64,000 bases of DNA, taken from Neurospora crassa OR74A (lineage: Eukaryota; Ascomycota; Sordariomycetes; Sordariales; Sordariaceae). A program made the position numbers and the translations under genes. The stretch covers positions 1,984,001-2,048,000 of the forward strand of contig NC_026505.1 of NCBI RefSeq assembly GCF_000182925.2. Direction: 5' to 3'. The stretch's first letter is position 1, and each line of letters starts with the position of its first letter. The notes under the pieces were generated by a model. That model saw only the letters and a program-made list of their open reading frames with translations, was not told where the DNA came from and searched no databases. Shown in pieces: positions 47,301-59,904 of the stretch.

Positions 47301-48982
47301 AAGTGGACGTCCTCACGATTCTCCAGCCCCGGTTTCTCCTCTTTTGACGAGCTCCAAAGCTTGGAATTTCATGCGACCCTAGTGGATCTAGGTGCCTCTA
47401 GCTGTTCATGATAGTAGCTTCCGAGAACTTGTCTCCCAGTCTCCTTGCTCACGGTTGCGTTAAGGTTATCCTGCCACCCACAGTTCGTTCTTCTTGTTTT
47501 TTTTCTTCCTTTTTTTCCCTAGTGGTATCTATACTGATACTATCTACTTGGCAAGACATAACTATCTACTCGGCAAGACATAAGGATATCGAGGATTGGT
47601 AGCCCCAAGATACTAGTATAGCGTAGGTACATCTCTCGACTCCAATCCTTCACTCAGTCCCTTGACCTGGTCCTATCCGAGGTATTGCCGTCTACCTAGA
47701 GGTAGTTCTAGCTACACTACTAGGCACAGTACCTTCAGCCCTCGAAGCCAACGCTGTCCACTCACTCACTCAAAGCTCCAAAGCCCCTGAGGGCTTCAAC
47801 ACATGTCATTTTTCTTCTGCAAATTATTGGAACAGCACAGCTCATCTTCCCTCCCCTTCTCCCAATACCACTCCAGAGACCACAGCTTCACTACGACCTC
47901 ACAGAGGACGTTCCGTCAGGCCGGCACCCACCCCCATACCACCCATCCATACCTCTTTCGGGCATCTCTCCCTGTGACACGCTAGAATCGCTTTAGAGTT
48001 GGGGCTCTTCTACGTTGGGACTAGGGCCTCCATTGCCTGCATCACTGCGCAGCATTGATCTTCGCTGGGGTCACTGGCATTTCTTAACGTTTGATCGACT
48101 GGCCGCAAGTGCCACCACTACCATTCACACACACGCCCCAGTCACCACACACACCGGCTGTCTCTGAGATCGATCCGCTTCTTCCCACCACCAGAAAAGG
48201 AACGCCAGCTCACCATTTAGAAGAGCAGCTACCAGCAGTCTCCCGGCAAAAGCCTCGGCCAACATCATACTACATAAGTCTCAGAGAGGGCACGCACCCA
48301 AGCATCCACCAGAGAGCATCTCACAGCAAAAGGTCACCGATCGGACCACTCACTTATCGCCAACCACGACGGGGAAAGTAAATCATCTTTGTCACCGACC
48401 ACGACCCCCAGCACTCTCTACACTTACTGCACCTCATTCGCTGGAGGGGATTTGTTGACGCCATAGCAACCACTTGGACTGTTCGGTATCACCGCCGTTG
48501 CTACTGCGGTGGCAGTTCGAAGCCGACCCGTTTGACAGGGAATTCCACGGGGAAGGCCCCCCCAAACACCCTCACAGACTAATTTCTGGACAGCTAGAAG
48601 TCCTAGTTTCTCCGTCTCCAGTTTCACTCTAGGCCCCTCTTATAGTCACTTGCCACCTCCACTTCGGCCATCCACTTCGACATCACTGGCAGAATTCTAC
48701 CCCGATGCGACTGTGACTTTTTTGACCAGATCGACCTGTTATCCATCCGCTCCAGTCAGCTGTCTCTCTCCTCAGCAAGGGGCATAATATCTATTTTCCG
48801 CCATCACTACGACTAGGAGATGTAATCGGCCTCTTCCTGTCTCATAACCAAGTCCTCCATCTACTACAGGTGGCTGACCTAAGCCGTTTGGGCGATTATG
48901 CTGTGGTATTTACTTTACCCACTAAGAGGGTTAGTTATCCTGGATTATTTCCCCCCTTTTGTTCATCTACTATAGCATAATC
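44331..48982. other. 4.65-kb divergent spacer between JMJD7-like and SCAP genes
   Basis: No supported gene. The longest ATG frame, 45169-45507 (112 codons), has no recognisable motif and an equally long frame faces it on the other strand. The last 1-1.5 kb before 48983 is pyrimidine-rich and Pro/Ser/His-like in all frames, as expected of a long untranslated leader. Confidence 0.55.
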
Positions 48983-51900
48983 ATGCTGACCTTCGGCAGG
49001 ACAACCGAAGCCCCTGTGCTTCCTCCAGACCATCCTCTGCGAACAGCTTTTTCGCGATATGGAACCTGGACTGCCCGCCATGTCAAGACAGTGCTCCCTT
49101 TGTCGGTAGCTCTCGTCTTCTGCCTGCTTTATCCCATATTTTTTCTCTACACAACAGACGCCACCAACGTTACTAGCGGGGTGTCTAACCTTCCTCACCA
49201 TGTCTGGACTGATGCTCAGCCGCTTAGTGAACGCGCTGTCGCCGAGCCCGACGTCATCATGCGTTCCGTCTGGGTGCACGGCAGCTACATGAAAGCACTA
49301 GACCGCGAAATTCTGCTGGGAGCTCTGGAACTGCAGGATACACTATTGGGACCAACCACCAACTTCAACCCTCGCCGACCGCACGCATCTCGTATCTTGC
49401 CCCATGATCCTACGGTTGACATGACTCGGGACCAAAGGGATGCTTTCCATATCGTCAATGGTTTGACGGATCAATCGTGGTTCTTTCACTCGCCCCTACA
49501 GTACTGGGGTGGTTCTGCCGATAACATCGCTGCAGACAGTGATATTATTTCTACTGTCAACGAGAAGAAGACGCAGTCAACTTCGGTTAACATTACTTTG
49601 CGGCATTCGTTTGTCTTCAGCGGGAAGCGTTTCGAGGAACGGAGACTTGTTGCGGCCGACGCTCTGGTTATCACCCTGATTCATCTCAAAGATTCACCCC
49701 TTGGTCGACAGTGGGTTCGAAATGCTGAGAGACTGGCTGCGCAGGTACATGACAAGTGGACAGTCATTCCACATGACGGCAAGAGCATGGCGAGTCAGTT
49801 ATACGAGTTCCAGTTTCGACCAATGTCATGGCCGGACTGGTTTCTCTTGACCATCGCCTACTCGCTCACGCTTTTCTACCTTCTTCTCAGCCTTTCCAAG
49901 CTGCGCGCCGTCAAGTCCAGATTCGGGCTCATGGCTACTATCCTGGCCCAGATCGCGGCTTCGATCGGCTCCAGCTTCACAATCTGCGCCATTTTCAAAA
50001 TCGACCTGTCTCGTGTCCCATATTATGCCTACCCGCTTGTGGTTCTGGCTATCAGTATGGAGAATTCGTTTCGGCTGATCAATGCCGTCATTATGACCTC
50101 TTCGTCCATCAGCATCAGCGACAGGATAGGAGAGGCCTTCGGCCAGACCGCTTATGTTGCCATCCTTAACAGGTTGCAGAACCTGGCTATCCTCCTCGGC
50201 CTATCCAGGATCACGTTCCCGGGTGTTGCTGCCTTTTGCACATTTGCTGCAGTTGCCATTGTCTTCGATTTTCTCTACCTTGCAACTTTCTTCCTAGCGG
50301 TTCTTAGCGTGGATGTGCGCCAGCGGGAACTTTACGAGCTGGAAAAGGCTTCGTTGAGGAAAACCAACGATGTCTACGAGATCACCTTGCTCGATCGTAT
50401 CCGCCGGATTCGCCATGGTGGGGCAACCGTATCAACCCGGGTTGCTGGTACCATAGTCATTCTTGGCTTCATCTTGCTCGCGCAGTCTCACTATGCGCTA
50501 GAGAGCGGCAGCCAGTGGCTCAACTGGATATTCACGCGATCCTGGAGGGTTGCCGAACCTGCCTTCTCCAAGTCTTCACACTTGGTCGACATCCATCAAG
50601 CCAGAAGCCCTACGTCGTGGCTCCGCCTTCAGGATCATGAGACTGCGCGAGAAGTTATCAACGTGGTCAAGCCTTGGGCGCATAGTTACGTCGCGCGCGT
50701 GTACGAACCACTGGTTTTCGTAGCAAAGGGCGCCAATCGCATCCCCCATAGCCCGGAGCCCATGTTCCTGCCGGCCGTGTACGACTTCATTCACAACGAG
50801 ATTCCGCGCTTCGTGGTGATCATGTTGATGCTGGTGGCCCTGCTTCTACTTCTTACCAACTACCTCCTACAGGGCAATGACAAGCAGGCAGGTGATCCTG
50901 ACCATCCTGAAAACGAGCCTCTGCTGTCGGTACGAAGTCTCAGTCACGGCCATGACCTTGACGTCGTCAAGATGGCTGTTTCGCCAGGCCACAAGCTTGT
51001 TTCCGTAGGGCTGGACAGGAACATTCAGATTTGGGATGTACCACTGAACTCGCGGACGCGCGTCATGTCCGATTCTGAAACTCCTCTGGAAAATCCGTTC
51101 CCAGTTCTGGCCATGGCAATTGATGATGACTCGAAGTGGTTGGCTTTACTGACATGGCAAAGGGTTCTGCTTTGGGATACTGACGAGCAGCAATGGGGGT
51201 TGTCGATTGAGGTCGAACTTGGCGGTCACAAACCGGAAGCCATGTTCTTCAACTATACGAACAAGACTTTGGATACGCCGTCTCTTGTTGTCGTGAGGAA
51301 GAATGGCACAATGTTTGAGCTTGACCTTGAAGGTACGGCGTCCAAGGAGTTTACCATTTGCAAGACTCCTTTTGCCATGGCGCTGCCATTTGTAGAGCTC
51401 AGTAAGTCCTAACCCTTTCCATTTCTCGACGAAGTAGTTACTGAGAAGTTGATGAATTAGCCTCTGCAAACCAAGTCAGCCAGTCGCTCTCAATCCTGAC
51501 GCTATCACGCAAAAGCTGTATCCACATTGTACGACAGCAACCTGGCGGGTGGACTTCCAAGGAAGTGAAGCTCACGACAGGCGAGGCGAAGGACATCCAC
51601 TCCATCGTCCCTGCACCTGACCTATCCATGTACCTCGTCTGCAGGTCCCGCTCGGTTGACCTGGTCGATCTTGAATCGTCGGCCGTCATTCAGACCTTTA
51701 ACACCGAACCCATGGAGCCACGATCATTGAAGCTCCTACTATCCTCTCGTGGAGCTCCGCAGCACGGGCTACCGCCCTTGTCGCTGTGCTACATCAGTTT
51801 GGAGACGGGCGATCTCGTGATTCAGACCTTTTACCGAGCAGACGAGGTCGATCCCATGCATTATCCCAAGGATTATGCTCCTGAAGCGCCGAATCAGCCA

Positions 51901-52494
51901 TGGAATGAGGAGAAAGAAGTAAAGAAGCGAATCGAGAAACCAGGCCGCTGGGAGATACTCCCGAACGGAGGTATCGTGGGTGTCAGACGAGTGCCTGTGG
52001 CCTCCTTGTCGTCATCACGACGTAGGAGCTTCCGGGCGGTGTCATCAGGAGTCGGAACCGGATACGGTTTGCGACGACGTGGAGCAGGGAGCGGTGGCAC
52101 AGCTGCTGATTCTACCGATGTCACAACTCCAGACATAGGCATGACGGTATGGGAGGCCTGGGCCTTCAACAATCTGGAAAGTGCCAAGACCAAAGGTATC
52201 GAGACGCAGCCGCTTGATCAACAAGCGGACGGGGAGGACGCCATGTATGATAACTTGTGGGTTTCAGAGCTGGGGCCCATGGTAAGGCTGGGCACGGCGA
52301 GCGTGGCGGTGGGGCTTGGAAATGTGATCAAGGTGATCAGTGTTGGACACGAGCATTTCGATAAGGTGGTCACGAGGGACCGGTTGACGGCGGAGAATTT
52401 GAGGAATCAAAATTATTTCAGGCGGAGGAAGACGGGGTCGGCGCAAAGAGCAAGGGGAGGATTGGGAGGAGGAGGTGCGGCTGCTGGTATTTGA
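48983..52494 (+). CDS. scp-1: SCAP, sterol-sensing SREBP chaperone
   Basis: ER membrane protein that escorts SREBP to its activating protease; in fungi it governs sterol and hypoxia responses. Exons 48983-51401 and 51461-52494 (59-nt intron, GTAAGT, phase 1); total 1150 aa. One membrane span lies at about 28-47, followed by a lumenal domain. The sterol-sensing domain with five spans is at about 284-450 (WFLLTIAYSLTLFYLLLSL through LYLATFFLAVLSV). Two more spans are near 490 and 612, giving eight in all as in animal SCAP. WD repeats start near 650 (VSVGLDRNIQIWDV). The start at ATG 48983 puts MLTFGRTTEAP ahead of the first span; upstream codons in frame lack another ATG. The symbol follows Neurospora usage as I recall it. 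The 3' end overlaps an opposite-strand small frame. Confidence 0.9.
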
Positions 52495-52690
52495 GTGTAG
52501 AGATATCACCATGGTGTAGAGGTGGAGTAACAGGTATGTGAATGTGGTCATTGTAGAAATTCAATATACCAAAGTGCTCTTTGCTGCTTTGGGTCCACAA
52601 ACTGTCTTTGATTGCTTCAGCACGAGTTAGGGTGAAGACCGCAGCTACAATAAGCAACAGTAGATATAGTAGCTTGTGCTGTGCGTCCAT
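52418..52690 (-). CDS. candidate small secreted protein, 90 aa
   Basis: An ATG at 52690 in good context (TTACAATGG) opens a frame starting MDAQHKLLYLLLLIVAAVFT, a convincing signal peptide with a likely cleavage after RAEA near residue 26. The mature part is His/Pro/Leu-rich and has no cysteine. The last 77 bases overlap the SCAP 3' coding end on the other strand. No family recognised; it could be chance. Confidence 0.25.
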   Translation of the reverse strand: MDAQHKLLYLLLLIVAAVFTLTRAEAIKDSLWTQSSKEHFGILNFYNDHIHIPVTPPLHHGDISTLKYQQPHLLLPILPLLFAPTPSSSA

Positions 52691-53396
52691 TGTAAAAGTA
52701 TACTGTCGCTCTGCAAATCGCCGTCTTGCCTCTCATACACATACATAGTACCTATGCATAAGGTATGCTTGTCATCCGATACTGCCCGCAGCAGCTACTT
52801 ATTGAGCCGGATTAACACAATAGGACAGACAGTGCGTGCAGCTCTCCTTTCACTATCCACTTATGGTTGCCCGGGTGGTGGTGGTGAAGCATGCCCGTCC
52901 GGCAGGGAACGGCAAGGTTTTGGCGCTGCCAGGGGGGCGGGCGGGCGATGCCAAGCGAAGGGCCCCGGCCAATGGAAACCCACCCACAGCCCAGGGCAGG
53001 CGGGCGGCATCCATGCCCGCACCGGAGCAACAGTGACCAGGTCCCAGCTGAGTGAGGTCCAGGCCCCATTTCTGTGGACAAGTTTCCCTGCCCGCCCGCC
53101 TTGCCTGCCCTGCGACTACAACACAACGTCAAAGAAACCACCAAGGCTGTGTGTGTGTTTGTTGTACCCACCCCGACAACAACCACGTAATTCCACTTCC
53201 ACTTCCGTCTTCCACTTCTTTCTCCCTTCTCTCCTTTACAACAAGCAGGCCAACAACATCCTTTCTCTTGTCCGTATCGCAACCATCATCTCTACCCGCG
53301 ACTCAGTCCATTATCCGTCATAACTGTCAACTACCTCTTAAAGTACTTCTTAGCTGTCAAGCAGGTGCAAACGGCGCCGCCGACCACCAATCCACA
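52495..53396. other. spacer between SCAP and THO1
   Basis: SCAP 3' region and THO1 leader, pyrimidine-rich near 53190-53240. Apart from the minus-strand small candidate at 52418-52690, nothing is seen. Confidence 0.6.
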
Positions 53397-54702
53397 ATGT
53401 CGGACTACAACAGCATGAAGGTCCCCGAGCTCAAGAAGCTCCTCAACGAGCGCTCTTTGCCCCAGACCGGCAACAAGGCCGACCTGATCGCTCGTCTTCA
53501 GGAGCACGACAAACAGCAGGCGAAGCCCGCCGATGCCGCGCCCGGTCAGTTTTCCTCGATTCGATCATCATCCTCTCCCTGGCTGCGAGAAAGCCCGTCA
53601 CGTCGCCCTGCGATCACGAACGCGTTTCAAGCCTCCACACTTGTACCCCACGATCGCTACCATACCATCATTGTTCGATCGATGCCCATCTTTTAAGAGG
53701 TGGCCGTTTGTGTCACCCAGACCGCTTCCAACGCGCAACTCACCACAGAACTCACCTTGCCACCAGCATCATAATCGCAGGAACACCAGTCACTGACACT
53801 TCACTTTCAATTTAGCCACCACCAAGAAGGACGGCGAGGCTGAGGATGAAATTGACTACGAGGATGATGACTTCCCCGCCGGCGACAAGAAGGCCGCCAC
53901 CGAGACCACCGACGAGAAAGCCCCTGCCAGCGCCGCCGCCGCCGAGACTGCTACAGAGTCAGAGCCCAAGGCCCCAGTAGAATCCGAGGCACAGAAGACA
54001 ACAGAAGCCGCCCCCGCTGCCGCTGCCAGCACAGAACAACCCGCCGCTTCTTCCGCTCAGGGAGAGGAGGTCGCCGCCAAGGACACTACTACCGCCACCG
54101 CTACTACTGCCGAAGATCCCAGCAAAGCAGAGGAGCAGAAGCCGGCCGAGCCTCTCTTCTCCCAACACCTTCCCCCCACCGATGCCAAGTCCGAAGCCGA
54201 GAAGCGCGCCGCCCGCGCCGCCCGCTTTGGCATCACGACAGACGAGAAGTCCGAGGAGGCCCAGAAAGCTGCGCGCGCCGCCCGCTTTGGCCTGGCTAAC
54301 GACCAGGTGTCAGCTCTTGACAGCGCGTTACCCGATAGGCCGCGCAAGCGTGGTCGTGGCGGCAAAGAGGAGGGTGCTGGCGAGGAGGGTGGCAGTGAGA
54401 GGGCAGCTAAGCAGCAGAAGACCACTGCTGCTGCTCCTCAAGAGAACAAGGGCGGCAACCAGAGGCAAGGTGGTGGTGGTGGTGGTGCTGGTGGTGGAAG
54501 GAACAGGCATGGGAGGAATAGGAACAACAACAACAACAACAACAACAACCGTGGTGGTCAAAGTCAAAACAGCAGCAGGCAACAAGGGAATCAGCCCAAG
54601 CAACAGCAGCAACAACAGAAAAAGCCTGCTGCTGCTCTCGACCCAGCGGAAAAGGCCAAGATGGAGGCTAGAGCGAAGCGCTTTGCTGCTGCGTCCTCCT
54701 AA
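53397..54702 (+). CDS. THO1: Tho1/SARNP-type SAP-domain RNA-binding protein
   Basis: Nuclear mRNA-biogenesis factor; yeast Tho1 and human CIP29/SARNP help mRNP assembly and export. Exon 1 (ATG at 53397) encodes the SAP domain MKVPELKKLLNERSLP...ADLIARLQ. The body exon (from about 53817 to TAA at 54702) starts near TTKKDGEAEDEIDY... in frame 1 and carries two RAARFG repeats (near 54213 and 54273) typical of the family, an RGG-like Gly-rich stretch, poly-Asn and poly-Gln. It ends KAKMEARAKRFAAASS, like the family C-terminus. Splicing is unresolved: the best donor (GTCAGT at 53545) and best acceptor (TTTAG to 53816) leave the frame off by one, so either a microexon or a weaker donor is used. Length is about 345 aa. 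Confidence 0.8.
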
Positions 54703-57700
54703 GTTGTTGGACTGACGATGTGGGAGGGGTAAATTAATAGCTTCGGATAGCGTGATAGCGATGAAGTCGTGATCAAACCTGCAGCTCAATATTTCTTTCG
54801 CTCTCTTCTATCTCACCTCTTTTTTCTTCTAGCGAGTAGTAAAAGCTTGGATGCAGGGGTTATTTGATCCTTTTATGGTCTATGTACAGCGAAGAGAGGG
54901 GAGGGAGAGTGTGAGTGGCTTTGGAAGAGATGAATTCAGACAAGATATGGCAAGAGTCCAGCTCAGCTGAGACCAACTTTCCAAATCTTGCTTGCTTGCT
55001 TGCTTCTCGTCAGATCTGGTGTGCGTTGGGCGTTTCGGGTGGCGGACAGGATGAGGACGAGGATATGGCTGGTGAGATAGGTTAAGGGAAAGTCTTCTTC
55101 GTATCTAGTGATTTGCTTCGTTATATCTTACCTAAATTTCATCTTGGTTGAACTATTCGTTGGATGTGATTTCATGTCATGTTTCACACCCGCACGGTCT
55201 ATCATACCTCAGTGATGTCCTATGAATTTCTTCATTCAAAGGAAGTTGGGTCATGATAGGCAACGAAACCGAAGTGGAGAGGAGGCCATGGAGTTTGATT
55301 TACGGGATTGAACTGCCAACATGAATGACACCTGTATCGGTGTACGCATATAAACATGGTTACCTATCCTCTTTGCATATGCAAGCACACTATTTGTAGC
55401 ATCAAAGTCCCGGTCTACAAAGCATGCCGCATGGTCTGAGTCGAAGTCAGTCTGACAAATGAAATGATATGACTAGCAGTGGCCACACACACACACACAT
55501 ACGCAGACCTTTCTTATTACTGAGCCACATCCTTTGTCCTCTTGTTGACTGACTGACTGACTGACTGACTGACTGACTGACTGACTGCTGACCGACTGAC
55601 CCTACGATAACGGCATGTGTCTGTCTTTCCGCGTCTCCGAGGTATGAGCAGGTAAGATGGGGTCAACGATTATCGTCGTCGCATCTACCAGCACAGCAGA
55701 TATTCGTGTTCGCTGCTGTCTACTACTCAACCACTACATTAGACTTTTTTTTTTTTTTTTTTTCTTTCTTTCTTCTGATGATTATGTATCAAGCCACGCC
55801 GACGACGGAGATGGTTGATCATCTGAATCAATGTCGGTCGTTGTGCAGCAATCTTTTGGTATACTTGAAAGTTCTTTACGAGAGTTCATTGCTGTTTTTC
55901 TTGGTTAAGATGGGACGGAGCAAACGAAAAGACTGACCTAGAGGATCATGTGGACGAGGAAGATCAATGAAGGAGGGGGGAAAAAAACGGGAAAGAGCGA
56001 GGATGATGATGATGGAGTCCTTGAGGGCGGAGGCAAGGATTAACAAGACGAGGAGGGACACAGAGTAATGCAGAGAGGGATGGAAGAAAAGGGACGAGGT
56101 ATGACGGATGAGGGAGAAAGACGGGAGAGAACTATGCACGTTGGGAGGAGAATAAAGCTGGAGAAAGCGAGAAGACATTAGAAATAGTTGTGACAAGTCG
56201 TGACAAGTCAAAACCATCACCTCTTCTCAGGATGCATCTAGTGAGTAGCCTGAACGAAAGACACGGTTTCACTTCAATACTCGACGACAGCAGTAATTCT
56301 TAGTAGGTCTGGGGTATGTGTATCACGAGACAACATCGAGTGTCTCTCTGTTCCCATTATATCACCGTCACCTCCAGCCATGCATGTATCGGATAATTTC
56401 ACTGGTGAGCAATTCCAACAACACCAAACCAAACCTTATCAAACACTTTTCACACAAATGTACTAGCGACCGCTTTTGTCTTGGATAGACAGACACGCTT
56501 CACCTGACCGGAATTCTATACACCAACTGACCACAAACTAAGCCTTACGACCTCTGTTCATCATGCGATTGCATGTCCCCTAGCCCGGAAGCCAGAGAAA
56601 CAGAATACCTCAAGCGGGATTTGAGCACTACCATACAGGTAAGAGACGTGGGAGGAAGTAGTACTTAAAGGGATATGCACCTACTTACCGACTGGGTTGA
56701 TACAAACATACAGAACCCCCAATTACGTATGGGTATCCATCCATCCATCCATCTTTCCTTCCTTCCTTCTCTTGTCTCCTCTCTTCCTTGCCAATCGGGA
56801 AACTCAAAACAGAGAAAACGAGCGCGAAAATTCTCGTCGTCACATGAGCCAGTTAGAGACATTTCCAGGCTGCTTTTTGGCGAAGGAACGTTGTTATAGA
56901 GAGAAATCGAAGGTGGATACTCGGACAGAAAAGGGGACAGGTGGAATGTCAACCAACGAAAGCTTCCATCTTTCCTTCTTCACATGTTCACATGTTCACA
57001 TGTAGATTTCTTTACTTCAAAATGGAGGGAACACAGCTAAGCAGGGAGGGAGTAGTCTACGGATCGCGGCGAGGTGGAAAAGACATCAATGTTCTGGTTT
57101 AGGAGATACTAAATGGGTGAACGGTTGAAGGGTTGCTTTTCTTTCTTTAGTTCGCTCTGACATTATTAGTTGGGACACGGACCTAGCTCGCTTTCTTCAT
57201 TTCTCAGTTTTGAAGGAGGTGAAGTATATTTCATTGGAACTCATACTCACTCCATGGCCTGCGCTATCTTGTCCGCGGCATAGGTTTAGAGCTCGGAAGG
57301 ACACTTATATGGTAGAAGCTGGTTGATGTTCTTGATTGTTCAAGGGTTTCGGGATTCTGAGAATATGGGACTGGGCATTAATAGCTCTCTCTTACTTGAA
57401 CCAGACTCCGATACATCGGACGAATAATTGCCAGAGACATTCCTCATTTCGGCACAGAAACTTCAGAGACAGAGCCACGCAGCGAATGTGGATAACAAAT
57501 GGTAAAACTACTTTCTTCAAGTGTAGGTACGTACGTATTTAGAGCAGCGGAGTGTGTCTCGCGAGCAGTTTTGGTATAATCACCGGGCTAAGACAGTAGT
57601 AAATTAAAAACAAGAGAAAAGGAATATCAACCCCACCCACCCTCCGTCCAATAGCCAACCTGCCAACCCAAACCAACTTTAAGCATAGATGAGATGAGAT

Positions 57701-58252
57701 GAGGTTCAAGTTTGAAATGCCATGCTCCAATCCTGTGGCCTAATGACCATGAACGATTACCACTACCCCGATTTGAAGCAAGTGCAAATTAGCAACCCCC
57801 CCTATGTGCTTGATGGTGAAAAAAAAGTGAAAACATGAAAAGAACGGAAGAAAGGTAACCGATAACACCTTGACTCCTACATGCCTGTTTGTTTGTGTTG
57901 ATTGATCGTTCGATTTTCACCTACTGACGATGACGATGACCTCCATGCATCCCGCACTCAATGGCCTCTGTTTCTGAGTATCCTTCTTTATGGCACGATG
58001 ATATTTCGGTGAATGACCAACTTCCTTTGCCGGCGCTAGTTTTCCCCTGATTGAGTGTGTCTTGTCTTGTCTGTCTTATCTGTAATGATGAGCGGGATGC
58101 TTTTTTCCGGTTTCCAGTTCCGAAACATATCACTCCCTCAGTCTTTGTCCCTGTCCAGGGGATCCTCATAATAATAGGCACCTGTGCCTCAATGATTTGC
58201 TGCGGCACCAGCGCGCATTATGAGTTTTCCTCCCATCCTGATTTGCAGCCTT
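54703..58252. other. 3.5-kb spacer between converging THO1 and EAR1
   Basis: No supported gene. Repeats: CA near 55486-55499, TGAC tetranucleotide at 55546-55587, T run near 55745-55763, and CCAT/TTCC units near 56727-56770. Long 3' untranslated regions are possible. Confidence 0.55.
55546..55587 (+). repeat. TGAC tetranucleotide microsatellite
   Basis: About ten perfect TGAC units in non-coding sequence. Confidence 0.9.
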
Positions 58253-59904
58253 TTAACTCGAGTCCCTCGCACTTCTCGTGCTGTCACTCCTATCACGTCC
58301 AGCGCCTTGTCGAACTGCATCCTGATAGCTCGGAATCGGAGGGCTCGGCGGCCTATGAGAACCTGCCCTTGGCCTGTTGTGGCTTCCACCGCTCTGAATC
58401 GGCCTTGCTGTGGCTGACGAGGCACCTCGACTCCTGCCGCTGAGTTGGATAAGAGGGGTGTTTTCGCTGTCGGAGCTATGTCTCCTGCTCCCCGGTCGAG
58501 AGTTGACAGGGCTGGTATACTCGGGAGGTGGCTGATCCGGACTGAGGAATCCACCGGTTATGGGCTGCCCATCTTGGTCGACTAACGCTGCAGCACTACT
58601 GCTAGGTTCGCCTGCATCCTCCGTGGGTACCAAATGAGCAAGCGAGATATCTGTCGGGCTGCGAACGGGTCCTGGGCTCGTTGGTGGAAACATTCGAAAG
58701 TTGCCTGATCGTGTGCGGTTATGAGAAGAGTCGACTGCAGCCAAGCCTTGTCTAGAATACGTCTGCACGGGATGACTGTACCCGCGCCCACGTCCAAGCG
58801 TGCTGGTAAACCCATCCTTGGTGCCGGCCTCGAGGAGAATACTGCCTTGCTCGGAACCATATGGCGGTGGCGGTGCGAGCGAGCCAGTCATAGGAGCGAG
58901 ACCCCACTTCTTGACATTGGCTTCGATGAAGACAAAGCCAGCCTGACCAAAGTTGACGTGGACGATGCAGGGTCCGTTCGCGCCGATCGAGGGGAAGAAG
59001 TTTTGCGACTTCAAACCGTGTACTACATCCTCCAACTTCTTTCCGTTTCGAGTGAAGAAAATCGTGCCACTTCGCGGGCGGTAGCCGACGCCAATAACAT
59101 CGCCTTGAACAACTTGCGGGCCGTAGGAAGTAGCATTGAAAGGTTGGTTGTAGCGACGTGTTCCGTTGGATAGGTACGCGACAGAGTACTTGTGAAAGCC
59201 TAGAAGGTTCGTCAGTGACTTTGTTCTGGAGGATAGTAACGGAAGTGTACCAACCAGGGAGCCTGAACAGAGGATACGGTTTGGTAGCCATTCCTATGCT
59301 AATCAACGTATTCTCGGGCTTATCGTAAATCTTGGCCTCCCAGTAGTAAACCTCATTCTGCTTCGGCACCGGCAGGTTACTCATGACGGTGCATTCGGAA
59401 TCGAAGAACTCGATCTCGGTGCGGGCCTCGACAAAGCAATTTGCGATTTCCAGCTCCGGCTCAAACTCCCACGCCGACACTCCCTTCTCCTGTATGGCAA
59501 GATATTGGGATAGCGAAATGTCCGTCTGCAGGGACTCGGGTGGGTTGGCGGCGATAAAAGCTAAAAGTGAGGATCGCGTCAGCAACACTTTTCCAGATGT
59601 GGCAAAAAGCGCATACTATGTAGACAGCAACAACCGCCGCTTTACCTTTTGCCCTCAAGTATTCCGTCCGTTGCATATCATCCATCGTCTCGAGGGCCTC
59701 AGCCTCCTCCCGCAGAAATTGTTGCTCGTCATCGTATTCGCCAGGTCGACCAATGCGGTCGAGGAAGATGCGCCCTGATGTTGTGCAGCGGAAGAAGTAG
59801 AAGATGAGGAAGAAGCAGCCGATCAGTATCGCCGACCCGAAGGACGATAACAGACCAATGATGATGCCATTCATCCCGGGACGGTAATCTGGCATTGTTA
59901 TCAT
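58253..59904 (-). CDS. EAR1: Ear1/Ssh4-type SPRY protein, Rsp5 adaptor
   Basis: Endosomal or vacuolar membrane adaptor that presents cargo to the Rsp5/NEDD4 ubiquitin ligase for multivesicular-body sorting. Exons: 59646-59904, 59255-59560, 58253-59199; total 503 aa; introns 85 and 55 nt with consistent phase. One membrane span (about 14-38) lies near the N-terminus. The SPRY domain follows at roughly 150-290 (NEVYYWEAKIYDKPENTLISIG, GDVIGVGYRPRSGTIFFTRNG). Two PPxY motifs for Rsp5 WW domains are present: PPPY near Tyr302 and PPEY at about 413-416. The rest of the tail is Ser/Arg/Pro-rich. ATGs at 59904 and 59895 both fit; the second (MPDYRPGMNG) resembles relatives as I recall them. A GA-rich run lies just upstream in the leader. 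Confidence 0.9.
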
